DNA of 23,073 bases. It comes from a virus. The notes under the pieces are model-generated. The model saw only the letters and a list, made by a program, of their open reading frames with translations, was not told the DNA's origin and made no database searches. Positions 14,494 to 22,024 of this stretch are shown here, piece by piece. The stretch's first letter is position 1; each line of letters starts with the position of its first letter. The stretch is taken from the IMG/VR virus record IMGVR_UViG_3300032006_001718, positions 1 through 23,073 of that record; one strand, written 5' to 3'. Made by a program: the position numbers and the translations under genes.

Positions 14494-15485
14494 ATAATAA
14501 CTCCATGAGCTTTGTCAAAAATATTGTTCCATGTATCGATGAACTTGCTTTCTGAAAAATCAGTCAAAATAGTTTCTCTGGCTGCTTTGCCCACCTTGTT
14601 TCTTAAGTCCTCGTCGTCTAACAATTGTTTAATATACCCTTTTAATTCCTCTTCGTCGTTTGACATAAACCCATTGACACCGTTTTCAATTATTTCAGGT
14701 ATCATGCATGTTGCGGTAGTTACCACAGCAGACCCACAAGACATGGCCTCAAGCAGGCAGGTTGGGACTGGGCTAATTGTGGATGTGTTCAAAAAGATTT
14801 GTGCCGTATTATATTCCTCAGCCAACTCTTTAACTGAAGCGGCTGGTTTGGATAATCCTTCTGTTTTTCCGACCAGTCTTGTTTCAAAGTTCTCTGTGAT
14901 ACGCTGCCAGCCACTATAGTTGCAACAGTAGTCTCTGTTAACAAAGTCGTTAACCACACTGAGAACTACCGGTTTTTTTTCGATGTCCATTGGTTGGAAT
15001 GTCTCGGAGTCCACTGAGTGGTGAACAACAAAGGGGCCTTCGTAATCACCCTGTATGTCCCACTTGTCAACTGAATACTCAGAGATAAAGACATTAATAT
15101 CCCCAAGCATATGCCTGAAAGCATTGGTTTGGTCTGCGGGCCAGCTAGGAATAGGAAGTGTGTGCTCCAAAGACACTACAGGGATTCTTAACGTCTGGTT
15201 TATCTGTTGTGAAACCTGAAACTGCCCAAACTTACTTTGACTCAAAATAAAATCAAAGTCAATGCCATTCAGTATGGAGTTCTTGGGAAGCACGTAATGG
15301 TTGCTGGGTTTTGGGGCATATGTATCATCCCACTCTTTGCAGTCATCGTACCTAAATGAATAAAAATTGTGCCCCGTCTTACAGAGCTGTGTCTGATATC
15401 TTTCATGAGTATCAAAAGTTAATATGTCGTACTTCTCTTTCACCCTATTGGCTTTGTTAATAATTGAAATGGTTTTATTAGTCAT
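14490..15485 (-). CDS. GT-B glycosyltransferase (family 4-like)
   Basis: This is a 331-residue GT4-type transferase. The C-terminal donor-binding domain is clear: VVLSVVNDFVNRDYCCNYSG (start of the second Rossmann domain near 173), then NTSTISPVPTCLLEAMSCGS (233-252), in which E246 belongs to the conserved EAMSCG, then MIPEIIENGVNGFM (261-274). These match the 'P-x-x-x-x-EAmacGxPVv' and 'eii-ng-nGfl' blocks of the family. The N-terminal domain holds EHTLPIPSW (near 107-115), a likely acceptor-side His. It would transfer a sugar from an NDP donor in the cytosol. The start overlaps the preceding transferase gene by 8 nt and the end is coupled by ATGA to the next gene. Confidence 0.87.
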   Translation of the reverse strand: MTNKTISIINKANRVKEKYDILTFDTHERYQTQLCKTGHNFYSFRYDDCKEWDDTYAPKPSNHYVLPKNSILNGIDFDFILSQSKFGQFQVSQQINQTLRIPVVSLEHTLPIPSWPADQTNAFRHMLGDINVFISEYSVDKWDIQGDYEGPFVVHHSVDSETFQPMDIEKKPVVLSVVNDFVNRDYCCNYSGWQRITENFETRLVGKTEGLSKPAASVKELAEEYNTAQIFLNTSTISPVPTCLLEAMSCGSAVVTTATCMIPEIIENGVNGFMSNDEEELKGYIKQLLDDEDLRNKVGKAARETILTDFSESKFIDTWNNIFDKAHGVII

Positions 15486-16611
15486 TCAGTAGTCCCTTTA
15501 TCTGTTCTCCGATAATGTCGTATGAGAACCTTTGGGCGCTTTTCATGCCCGCAGATTGAGCTTGAGCCTTATATTTGATTGGGTTTGACTTGTATCTATT
15601 GTAGTACGTCCGCATCTGTTCTCTTATCTTTTTTTCGCACGGTGAGAACCAATACTCACGGGCGGTAAACATATCTGGAAAAGCAGCATCGGAACACTTG
15701 CACACGCTATAAACCCCATCAATGCACTTCCCTGTGTTGTCATCATCGGAAATAAACTCTCTGGGGCCTCCGAAATTACTACATATTGGCGTACTACCAA
15801 ACGCCATGGCGTCAAACGACGGAATGGACCAAGCCTCTCCATGAGACGGGCACAAGAAACAATGACAATGCTGATGCAAAGCAGAGATCTGGTCTTCAGT
15901 AGCTCTGTCAGAAATAATAATGTCTTTCTTGTATTTCCTTGGGTCATCAAACATTCTTAGGGACGATTTAATATTTAAAAGTTTTTGTTCCATGATCTCT
16001 TGCAGTTGGTCTGGGGTATGGCCAAATTTATTAATTTTTAAAAGCAGGATAACATCCTCAGATATTTCAAACTCGCTATGAAAACATGAGATAATGGACT
16101 CAATATTTTTTCTATCATTCAGGTCGCCTATGTAATAAAACACAAACTTGCCCTGTATCTGAGGTATCTGCACAGGGCTATATTTTTTGGTGTATTTTGT
16201 CAGGTCGCATGTATGGTGAACTACCTCGATAGGGATTCCCAGCTTGTCTTTCTCTAGGAATTCTTTACACTGAGAGTTGGGCACCCACACACTGTCCATT
16301 TGCTGTAAATAATTAAACCATGGCAGATGTTTGACACTGGTAGACTCTGCGTCTAGCAATGCTATGTTCTTCTTGAATTTTTTCGTGCCCACTAGGTGGT
16401 GCGGAAGAACGTGTTGGACGCAGAAATCAACGCCCTGCATATCTTTTTTTTCCAACTCTGCCAACCTACCAGAGATTGCTTTGTCTCTCGTTAGGGTAAC
16501 ATTGCGGCACACCACATCTACCCCCACCGAGTCTAGGGCTAATATGTAATCTGTTGCTGCCTGCGCCCACCCGCCCTGCTCTTTGTAGTGGCCTATATAT
16601 AAAACTTTCAT
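15478..16611 (-). CDS. GT-B glycosyltransferase (family 4-like)
   Basis: This 377-residue GT4-type transferase starts MKVLYIGHYKEQGGWAQAA, which contains the glycine-containing first loop (GGWAQA) of the N-terminal Rossmann domain. The C-terminal domain begins KFVFYYIGDLNDRKNIESII and carries the donor motif in SHGEAWSIPSFDAMAFGSTP, with E259 and D267. The second acid is Asp instead of the usual Glu. I use the ATG at 16611 because it overlaps the previous stop as ATGA; an ATG at 16644 would add 11 residues lying within that other gene. It is followed by another GT4-type gene with an 8-nt overlap, so the two probably add consecutive sugars. Confidence 0.86.
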   Translation of the reverse strand: MKVLYIGHYKEQGGWAQAATDYILALDSVGVDVVCRNVTLTRDKAISGRLAELEKKDMQGVDFCVQHVLPHHLVGTKKFKKNIALLDAESTSVKHLPWFNYLQQMDSVWVPNSQCKEFLEKDKLGIPIEVVHHTCDLTKYTKKYSPVQIPQIQGKFVFYYIGDLNDRKNIESIISCFHSEFEISEDVILLLKINKFGHTPDQLQEIMEQKLLNIKSSLRMFDDPRKYKKDIIISDRATEDQISALHQHCHCFLCPSHGEAWSIPSFDAMAFGSTPICSNFGGPREFISDDDNTGKCIDGVYSVCKCSDAAFPDMFTAREYWFSPCEKKIREQMRTYYNRYKSNPIKYKAQAQSAGMKSAQRFSYDIIGEQIKGLLND

Positions 16612-17264
16612 TGTACTGTCTCCCAAACGCTTGTCATATTGCAATTAGGACTATGCCTGATGAGATTACTATGTTTTTCATATACACTATTTGATACCCA
16701 CCAGTCTTCAAGTGGTCCGTATGGACTTAGCGTAACGTCTGACCATAGCAGTTTGTATCCTAGATTATTGAGTACTCTTCGGAAGTGCTCGTACTCTTTA
16801 ATAATCTTACTTTTATGCTCATCGTCGTGTATTTGTCCAGACCCGCCATCCGCCATTGATTGGAATATATTGTGTTCAAGCGTTAACACGTTGAATTTAT
16901 ACTTGTCCCAATCAAATTGATTAAAAACTGCATGCTGCGCGTCATCTAGGTCGAAAGAGATGTAGTCTATCTCTCTTGGGCAATCATTGCTTTCGAGCAC
17001 TTCATTAATATTGCTCTCTAATAGGTCGACACACAAACACTTACACCGCCTGTTATTGTTAACGGTGTTGAACCAGTTTTCATCAAAATCAATGGCGATG
17101 CCGCTCCATTTTCTGTGATACTCAAAGAAATACGTATTGCTATAAAATCCGGGGTTGTCAGACAGAATGCCACCAAAACCAGCCCCAATATCAAGGAAAA
17201 ACCCATAGTCTTTGTTTAATACCTTGTTTACGAACACATCTTGTTTGACCTGACTATTAAACAT
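16608..17264 (-). CDS. FkbM-family SAM-dependent methyltransferase
   Basis: This 218-residue protein resembles FkbM methyltransferases, which O-methylate sugars and related hydroxyl groups. It opens SQVKQDVFVNKVL, then GFFLDIGAGFGGILSDN (21-37), the SAM motif I with D25 and G27-x-G29. The ribose-binding acid is in WSGIAIDFDENW (residues about 53-64). REIDYISFDLDDAQHAVF (97-114) follows as the diagnostic 'IDyLslDvEG' motif, and FNVLTLEHN (124-132) is the next family block. In this protein the usual EG after 'D' is DD. It lies between two glycosyltransferases, overlapping the first by 8 nt and coupled to the second by ATGA, so it probably caps or modifies a residue those enzymes transfer. Confidence 0.8.
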   Translation of the reverse strand: MFNSQVKQDVFVNKVLNKDYGFFLDIGAGFGGILSDNPGFYSNTYFFEYHRKWSGIAIDFDENWFNTVNNNRRCKCLCVDLLESNINEVLESNDCPREIDYISFDLDDAQHAVFNQFDWDKYKFNVLTLEHNIFQSMADGGSGQIHDDEHKSKIIKEYEHFRRVLNNLGYKLLWSDVTLSPYGPLEDWWVSNSVYEKHSNLIRHSPNCNMTSVWETVQ

Positions 17265-18948
17265 GTTGTTGTCGGCTCTCCATCTGTTTTATAGTTTCGA
17301 TCCTTTTTCTTTCCCAAGAATTATTCTTCTCACATTGAGCGCGCAGATTATTGTACGCATCATCAAAAGAGAAGTTGGCTCTTACATTTAATCCATCAAA
17401 TGCGGCTGAGGATTCATTGAAGTACATGCCCCCAGTGGAAGATGTTGAAGACTGATACATCAGATCCCTAGTAAGCCTAGCTTCAAAAAAGGTACCAATA
17501 CGAGAGGGGTCTCCAAGAACATGCAATATCAACCATTTGGCAAGCTCACTATGGTTCACGTTTGGGGGAATATTTTCTGGCTTTGCCTCTGGTTGGTGAA
17601 TGCTTGGCGGTGATGCCCAAGTTTGCTCCACCGGGGGCACTTCCACGCTGTCAAAGTAGTCCTCCCATTTTTTGCCACTCAGGTGCCATTGAAAGTGCTT
17701 TTCAAACAACTCTCTAGTTCTTTTGCCAGCTTTCTCTCTATACTCATCGCTAGCATTAAAGAAATCCAAAAAGTAAGATGCGGCCCCTTCATTGTCTGGT
17801 ACAGCCCGCAAGCATCCCGTCTCCAATTCTTTGTATAAAGCCTTGGGTTTTATTGGGTGCCCTTCTAGCTTACGAATTTCACTCTCCATGGCAGAGTAAT
17901 CAGTTCCACACACGGGAACTCCACATGCGGCAGCTTCAACATAGGGAAGCCCAAACCCCTCACAGTTCGCATATTGTGTATATAGATCAAATAAATTCTG
18001 AATATCAGAAAGATCTTCATAAGATGCCCCATTCTTCACGTTGGACAGGGTTGCCCCCCACTTTCCGGTAAATGGAGACTGGGCAATAGCCCCCTTGAAT
18101 AACGAGGGAAACGGCCTTTTTGTTTCTGGGCATATATACGTAAACAGAACGTGTGACGAAAGCTCGTGCTCTTGCAATAGTTCTGGTAAGTCCCAGCCCA
18201 AGTCTGGATACGACGTGTGACAATACAAATAGAAATTTTTGTCTTTTGACTTGTTGAGAAATATTCTGAACGCCTCAAACAAATCTGGGTAAAGCTTACG
18301 TCTTTGATTACGCATAACCGTGCCGATAATCTTGCAGTCTGGGTCTATCCCAAACTGTTCTTTGTGGCGTCTTTTGTCTTCTACTGGCTTATAAGCAGGG
18401 TGGGCTGACGGCGGCGAACTGCCCAAGTAGTTGATTTGCCCGCCAGATTGATCCATTAATATTCCGCCAGCCCAGTCGGAATAAGTAAAGCACGCATCGG
18501 CTGATTGATATGTCGCCACCCATTGTCTCGCTTGGGGTCGTGCGTCCACCGTGGGCATCAACGCCCACTTGAAGTATTTCCTAAATGGAGATCGCTCAGC
18601 AAATTCTAGCATCCAGAAATCACGGATGTCGCAAACGATATCTGGCAAGAAATCCAAACAAACATGTTCAAATATCCACTCTCCAAATTGATTGCTGCCC
18701 GACGCCCCGTATGCATCCATCTCTTCTTTAGACGCTTTGGGTTCGCTTGACTGATTGGGAACCACCCCGTAGTACCTCCAAGGTATATTTGCCGCTCTTG
18801 GGTCGTTACGCTCTCCATAGGAACCCATCTCGGCTAATTCATACTTCCCCGTACTGTGAAGATAGTTCAGTGTTTCTCTAGTATATGTAGCGTAGCCAGT
18901 ATTTAAGAACGTAGCCTCGCTGCAAAACAATATGCGTTTTTTTCTCAT
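17257..18948 (-). CDS. Large GT-B glycosyltransferase with C-terminal extension
   Basis: This is a 563-residue GT4-like transferase. Residues 1-440 are a full GT-B enzyme: an N-terminal FCSEATFLNTGYATYTRE loop, a second domain beginning IIGTVMRNQRRKLYPDL (207-223) with the phosphate-binding R/K pair, and NCEGFGLPYVEAAACGVPV (328-346) with E330 and E338 as the donor motif. Residues about 441-563 add an unrelated tail: a Pro/Glu-rich linker, then a helical part (LAKWLILHVLGDPSRIG) and a Ser/Thr-rich segment. The tail does not belong to the standard fold and might bind an acceptor or another protein. It is the first gene of the sugar block; its ATG overlaps the SSB stop (ATGA) with AGGA 3 nt away, so it is made together with a replication protein. 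Confidence 0.88.
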   Translation of the reverse strand: MRKKRILFCSEATFLNTGYATYTRETLNYLHSTGKYELAEMGSYGERNDPRAANIPWRYYGVVPNQSSEPKASKEEMDAYGASGSNQFGEWIFEHVCLDFLPDIVCDIRDFWMLEFAERSPFRKYFKWALMPTVDARPQARQWVATYQSADACFTYSDWAGGILMDQSGGQINYLGSSPPSAHPAYKPVEDKRRHKEQFGIDPDCKIIGTVMRNQRRKLYPDLFEAFRIFLNKSKDKNFYLYCHTSYPDLGWDLPELLQEHELSSHVLFTYICPETKRPFPSLFKGAIAQSPFTGKWGATLSNVKNGASYEDLSDIQNLFDLYTQYANCEGFGLPYVEAAACGVPVCGTDYSAMESEIRKLEGHPIKPKALYKELETGCLRAVPDNEGAASYFLDFFNASDEYREKAGKRTRELFEKHFQWHLSGKKWEDYFDSVEVPPVEQTWASPPSIHQPEAKPENIPPNVNHSELAKWLILHVLGDPSRIGTFFEARLTRDLMYQSSTSSTGGMYFNESSAAFDGLNVRANFSFDDAYNNLRAQCEKNNSWERKRIETIKQMESRQQHV

Positions 18949-19262
18949 AATTCCTGCTCTTGGTTAAGGCACCCAAAGTCAAATTCATTCACCCTGAAGA
19001 GTATGTCGGCTTCCCCTTTTCCATTCTTGGCAGAAGCGGACACAGTCATTTTGGTGCCTTTTTGAGCCAACTTAGCAATAGTTTCAGCCCCAGTGTGCCA
19101 CGCCTCAAAAGTTAAGACAGTGGGCATTCTTTGCTTCTCTCCGGTATTTTTGCTTCTTCTATATGTATAAGTGACCAGCTTAAAAACAAGGTGGCTCACA
19201 TTACTACTAATAGACAGCTCGGGGTCTTCTAACAAGAAGCCGGTAAAATTACAGATGTTCAT
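18945..19262 (-). CDS. ssb: Single-stranded DNA-binding protein (short OB-fold SSB-like)
   Basis: This 105-residue protein resembles the OB-fold core of bacterial SSB. It opens NICNFTGFLLEDPEL, which corresponds to the NKVILIGNLGRDPE start, then VSHLVFKLVTYTYRR (the 'va-fslAtnr' strand), PTVLTFEAWHTGAETIAKLAQKGTKMTV (read in two parts, equivalent to 'wh-vvafgklAe-ia-ylkKGs-vyveG') and an end at NEFDFG. It would coat single strands at the fork and protect them. It has no long linker or acidic tip: it ends with LNQEQEL, so it may not recruit host proteins through the usual tail. AAGGA stands 5 nt ahead of the ATG. It follows the polymerase fragment by 56 nt and is coupled to the sugar operon. 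Confidence 0.72.
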   Translation of the reverse strand: MNICNFTGFLLEDPELSISSNVSHLVFKLVTYTYRRSKNTGEKQRMPTVLTFEAWHTGAETIAKLAQKGTKMTVSASAKNGKGEADILFRVNEFDFGCLNQEQEL

Positions 19263-19289
19263 TAATTTCCTTGTCCTATGGCGTTATAT

Positions 19290-19318
19290 GTAATAGCTGC
19301 TACCGAGGAAAAAGACAA
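19290..19318 (-). promoter_or_regulatory. Weak sigma70-like promoter candidate before ssb
   Basis: In the 56-nt gap between the polymerase C-part and ssb, TTGTCT (19313-19318) and TATTAC (19290-19295) are separated by 17 nt, four of six matches each to the -35 and -10 consensus. It is the only gap here with room for such a site. The match is modest and could be chance; the surrounding operon shows no need for it. Confidence 0.22.
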
Positions 19319-20878
19319 TTATATTTCGTGAATTTTTTCTATAATAAAGGAACTGTCCTTTTCTACGGAACCGCAGAATAGTAAATTGTTGCCCTCGTAC
19401 AATATGTATTGATGTTTTTCTCGGGCTTCTGGGAAGACAACAACACTATCCAGTGAGCATGTTTCGTCTTCTATTGTCAGAAAGGCCATTGTTTTTCCCT
19501 TTGTCTTGCCCTTTTTTACCTTGTAGTTAGCAACCCTGTTTACGTTGGCGGCCACACAAATCCCCTTGCCAGTCTTGCCGTTTGTAATATCTTTACAAGA
19601 CGTATTAGCAGTAGACGTGTCAGATGACTCAATACGAGCAAGTGACACCGGGCACCCTAAAAACTTGGCCTCCTGCTCAATGATCCATGCGGGATCGTCA
19701 CTCAAATCATACGGGGGATTGTCTAACATCTCTGCCTCATTTGAAACAATTTGGCTTCGTTCTACCTTACTGGTTCCGCCACCCATTTTCTTTACAGGGG
19801 CAAGGTCGCGGAAGCAGTCAGACATTCTAGACCATTGTTTATCTGGGTAATTCTTTGTGACCCAGTTAACCTCTGCTTTAGTCAACTCTCTAAAAATAAG
19901 ATACTCGTACAGGGCCTTATTTCTAGAAACATTAGCCTCCTTCGTAGAGAAAAACCCAATTGAGCAAAGGGCCTTGAAGGCGGTCGCATTAATTCTCGGA
20001 GACAGATAGATTACTATGTCCAGCCAGCTAAATTCTTCTGGCTTTTTTCCAAGTTCTTTTTTTGTGTCTGCTATTGCTTGCATAACCTTGTCTCCGGTCA
20101 CGCCTGTCAAAGACTTGATATCCTTGATACCGAATTGTATACTTCTGCCGTACAGCTTGAATTTCTCACTAAACCTAGACAGATTAGGTATTTTGACTTC
20201 CAAATTGAAGAGCTTAGCTTCAGACAACAGCTCATAGACCTCTTGGTGGGGGTCTTGCTTGTCAGCAGCATGAAAGAAGTACGACAAGAAGAACTCCTTG
20301 GTGTGATTAGCCTTGTACCATGCTGACCAATAGGAATTGATAGCATAAGCCACAGCGTGAGATTTATTAAAAGAGTATCTAGAAGACTTTTCAATCCAAC
20401 TAAAGATCTCTTTCGCCACATCATTGTTAACCAAGCCTGCGGACTGAGCGCCCTCTAAGAACGACTCTCGAACTTCAGCCATGAGTCCAGCCTTTTTCTT
20501 GCCAATGGCCTTTCTGAGTATGTCGGCTTCTTGAAGATCAAACCCAGCGATTTTTTGGGCAATACGCATGGACTGCTCTTGGTATACCAGAACCCCATAT
20601 GTGGGGCTTAAGATTTCCTCAAGAGACTCATCTAGATAGGTCACCTTGTCTTTTTTGCTCTTACGATCAACATAGTGCTGGGTCATGGATTTGCCTTCAG
20701 ACATGGCTTTCAAACACCCCGGCCTGATCAGGGCAATTAATGCTGCTAGTTCTTCAAGATTATTGGGCGACACTTTTTTAGACCACGACTTCCCAAGGTT
20801 GCTTTCTAATTGAAAGACCCCTTTGGTTCGTCCGTTTTTGAATAAGTCCCAAGTCTTGTCGTCTTTGTAATCAATCAT
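19319..20878 (-). CDS. dnaE: DNA polymerase III alpha subunit, C-terminal fragment of split gene
   Basis: This 519-residue protein continues the polymerase core of the upstream fragment. It opens MIDYKDDKTWDLFKNGRTKG and then VFQLESNLGKSW, equivalent to E. coli 'IPLDDKKSFDML...VFQLESRGM'. Following conserved blocks are LAALIALIRPGCL (44-56), SPTYGVLVYQEQSMRIAQ (91-108), LRKAIGKKKAGLM (121-133) and YSFNKSHAVAYAI (168-180). A helix-hairpin-helix-like zone lies in the middle, and an OB-like module (about 425-519; GICVAANVNRV, TMAFLTIEDE) ends the protein. There is no tau-binding C-terminal domain. All three catalytic Asp are in the other fragment, so this part cannot act alone. Its start overlaps the preceding nuclease gene by 8 nt and has no strong Shine-Dalgarno, so reinitiation is likely. 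Confidence 0.92.
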   Translation of the reverse strand: MIDYKDDKTWDLFKNGRTKGVFQLESNLGKSWSKKVSPNNLEELAALIALIRPGCLKAMSEGKSMTQHYVDRKSKKDKVTYLDESLEEILSPTYGVLVYQEQSMRIAQKIAGFDLQEADILRKAIGKKKAGLMAEVRESFLEGAQSAGLVNNDVAKEIFSWIEKSSRYSFNKSHAVAYAINSYWSAWYKANHTKEFFLSYFFHAADKQDPHQEVYELLSEAKLFNLEVKIPNLSRFSEKFKLYGRSIQFGIKDIKSLTGVTGDKVMQAIADTKKELGKKPEEFSWLDIVIYLSPRINATAFKALCSIGFFSTKEANVSRNKALYEYLIFRELTKAEVNWVTKNYPDKQWSRMSDCFRDLAPVKKMGGGTSKVERSQIVSNEAEMLDNPPYDLSDDPAWIIEQEAKFLGCPVSLARIESSDTSTANTSCKDITNGKTGKGICVAANVNRVANYKVKKGKTKGKTMAFLTIEDETCSLDSVVVFPEAREKHQYILYEGNNLLFCGSVEKDSSFIIEKIHEI

Positions 20879-21353
20879 TTATTTTCAAATCTTTAATTGC
20901 TAAGTTGAAACAATCCGCTTTGACAACGAAATTATTGTCTGGGTCAACCTGACCCTTTTTAAGCTCTTTAGCCCCCTTATAGAAGGACTTCTTGTCTTTT
21001 TCCCCAAGATACCAAGCTCTGCCCCACTTTCCATTCTTGTATTCTATTCGTACAAAGCAATAGCTATCACACCCCTGCTTGGTGTTATACTTAGCCACAC
21101 TGCACTCATAGTACGGCTTGGGCGGGCTGGTGCATCGCTTAGTTTTTACATCGTACTTCTTCTCTCCACATACAATGTCATAGTCGTATGTGTTGTTTAT
21201 TTTACCACGTAAAATGCGATTTGCAACCTCTTCCCCGAGAAATCCGGCTAAATTTCCTTCCCCAGATAGGATACTATTCTTTATTACGCCCATCTCCTTA
21301 GCCTTCTTCTTGGCCCTAGTGAGCATTGTCTTCGTAATCTTGACTTCAATCAT
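20871..21353 (-). CDS. PD-(D/E)XK-type nuclease, probable
   Basis: This is a 160-residue probable metal-dependent nuclease. The fold signature is AGFLGEEVANRIL (36-48) with E41, then YDYDIVCGEKKYDVKTK (56-72) with D59 and the DxK core D68-V69-K70, the order expected in the PD-(D/E)XK superfamily. PPKPYYECSVAKYNTKQGCD (77-96) adds the basic and Gln/Cys stretch often seen in phage members. A Lys-rich N-terminus (TRAKKKAKEMG) could touch DNA. It starts in an ATGA overlap with the exonuclease gene and ends overlapping the polymerase C-fragment by 8 nt. It may serve recombination or repair, or may be the remnant of a mobile endonuclease that split the polymerase gene. No HNH, GIY-YIG or LAGLIDADG motif is present. 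Confidence 0.72.
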   Translation of the reverse strand: MIEVKITKTMLTRAKKKAKEMGVIKNSILSGEGNLAGFLGEEVANRILRGKINNTYDYDIVCGEKKYDVKTKRCTSPPKPYYECSVAKYNTKQGCDSYCFVRIEYKNGKWGRAWYLGEKDKKSFYKGAKELKKGQVDPDNNFVVKADCFNLAIKDLKIND

Positions 21354-22024
21354 ACGTACATTTTCCCATCGGCAAATGCCTTTTCAAATTTCATGTTGCG
21401 ATACACTGCCCTACGAGACTTTTGCAGCTTAATGAATATATTGGCGGTGTCCTTAACATCTTGCAAGGCGTCGTGGGCGTTTTCTGAAGACAGTCCCATG
21501 CGTTCTCTTAAGGAATCCATACTGATAGACTTCACGTCTGGATCGCCCTCGGTCCACAACCACACATCATCCATAACATCAATCTTATAGATTTGATGGA
21601 ACAGTTTTTGGCATTCCCTCTTGTCATCCCAAGGCCCGTATTCTTTACACAGTCTGTCTACGATCTTCATATCATATCCAATGATATTAAATCCAGCCGG
21701 AATGGGCGCAAAGTAGGGCGTACCTTTCCAGTTGTATTTATTAACAAAAGTGATGAACTTTTTCCAGACCCCCTTCGGAAGTGGTGCTTTGGCTAAGCCT
21801 GCCCTAGTCTTATTGGTAATCCTTAATGCCTCGTCCTCTACGGGGTCTACTCCGGCTTTGACTGCTTTCTTGTCGTCGAGGATAGGACGCATTTCACTAT
21901 TAAACTGACCCTTCAGCTTAAAGTTCCTGCCATCTAGGGCGATAGCGGCGATTTGCGTAGGTTGACACTTCAGCGGGTTACGACCGCCAGTTTCAAAGTC
22001 AAACATAATAATATCTCTGTTCAT
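21350..22024 (-). CDS. dnaQ: DnaQ-like DEDDh 3'-5' exonuclease
   Basis: This is a 224-residue proofreading-type exonuclease. All five catalytic residues are visible: D9 and E11 in FDFETGG (8-14), D118 in AGFNIIGYDMK (110-120), and H184 and D189 in AHDALQDVKDTA (183-194), which makes it the DEDDh (DnaQ/epsilon) class. FNIIGYD is the ExoII-type motif. Length is near the catalytic core of E. coli epsilon. It starts in an ATGA overlap with the polymerase N-fragment, with AAGGA 7 nt upstream, and is placed between the two halves of the polymerase, so it most likely acts as their editing subunit. I see no clear clamp-binding motif, but this is hard to judge by eye. Confidence 0.92.
   Translation of the reverse strand: MNRDIIMFDFETGGRNPLKCQPTQIAAIALDGRNFKLKGQFNSEMRPILDDKKAVKAGVDPVEDEALRITNKTRAGLAKAPLPKGVWKKFITFVNKYNWKGTPYFAPIPAGFNIIGYDMKIVDRLCKEYGPWDDKRECQKLFHQIYKIDVMDDVWLWTEGDPDVKSISMDSLRERMGLSSENAHDALQDVKDTANIFIKLQKSRRAVYRNMKFEKAFADGKMYV

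Noticed and set aside
15624-15950. 108-codon minus-strand frame within the GT4 gene
   Set aside because: It is an out-of-frame shadow of the transferase C-domain, which carries the donor-binding motif.
1-18948. Bacterial O-antigen or capsule locus on a chromosome
   Set aside because: No flippase, polymerase, chain-length regulator or membrane protein is present, gene overlaps are far denser than usual, and the operon continues directly from phage-like replication genes. I cannot exclude it fully.
20871-22024. Split intein or intron as the cause of the divided polymerase
   Set aside because: No intein Cys/Asn-His splice motifs stand at the fragment ends. Both fragments have ordinary stops and starts. 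The intervening DNA is fully coding. The break is also well upstream of the cyanobacterial DnaE intein site, whose FNKSH region is intact in the C-fragment.
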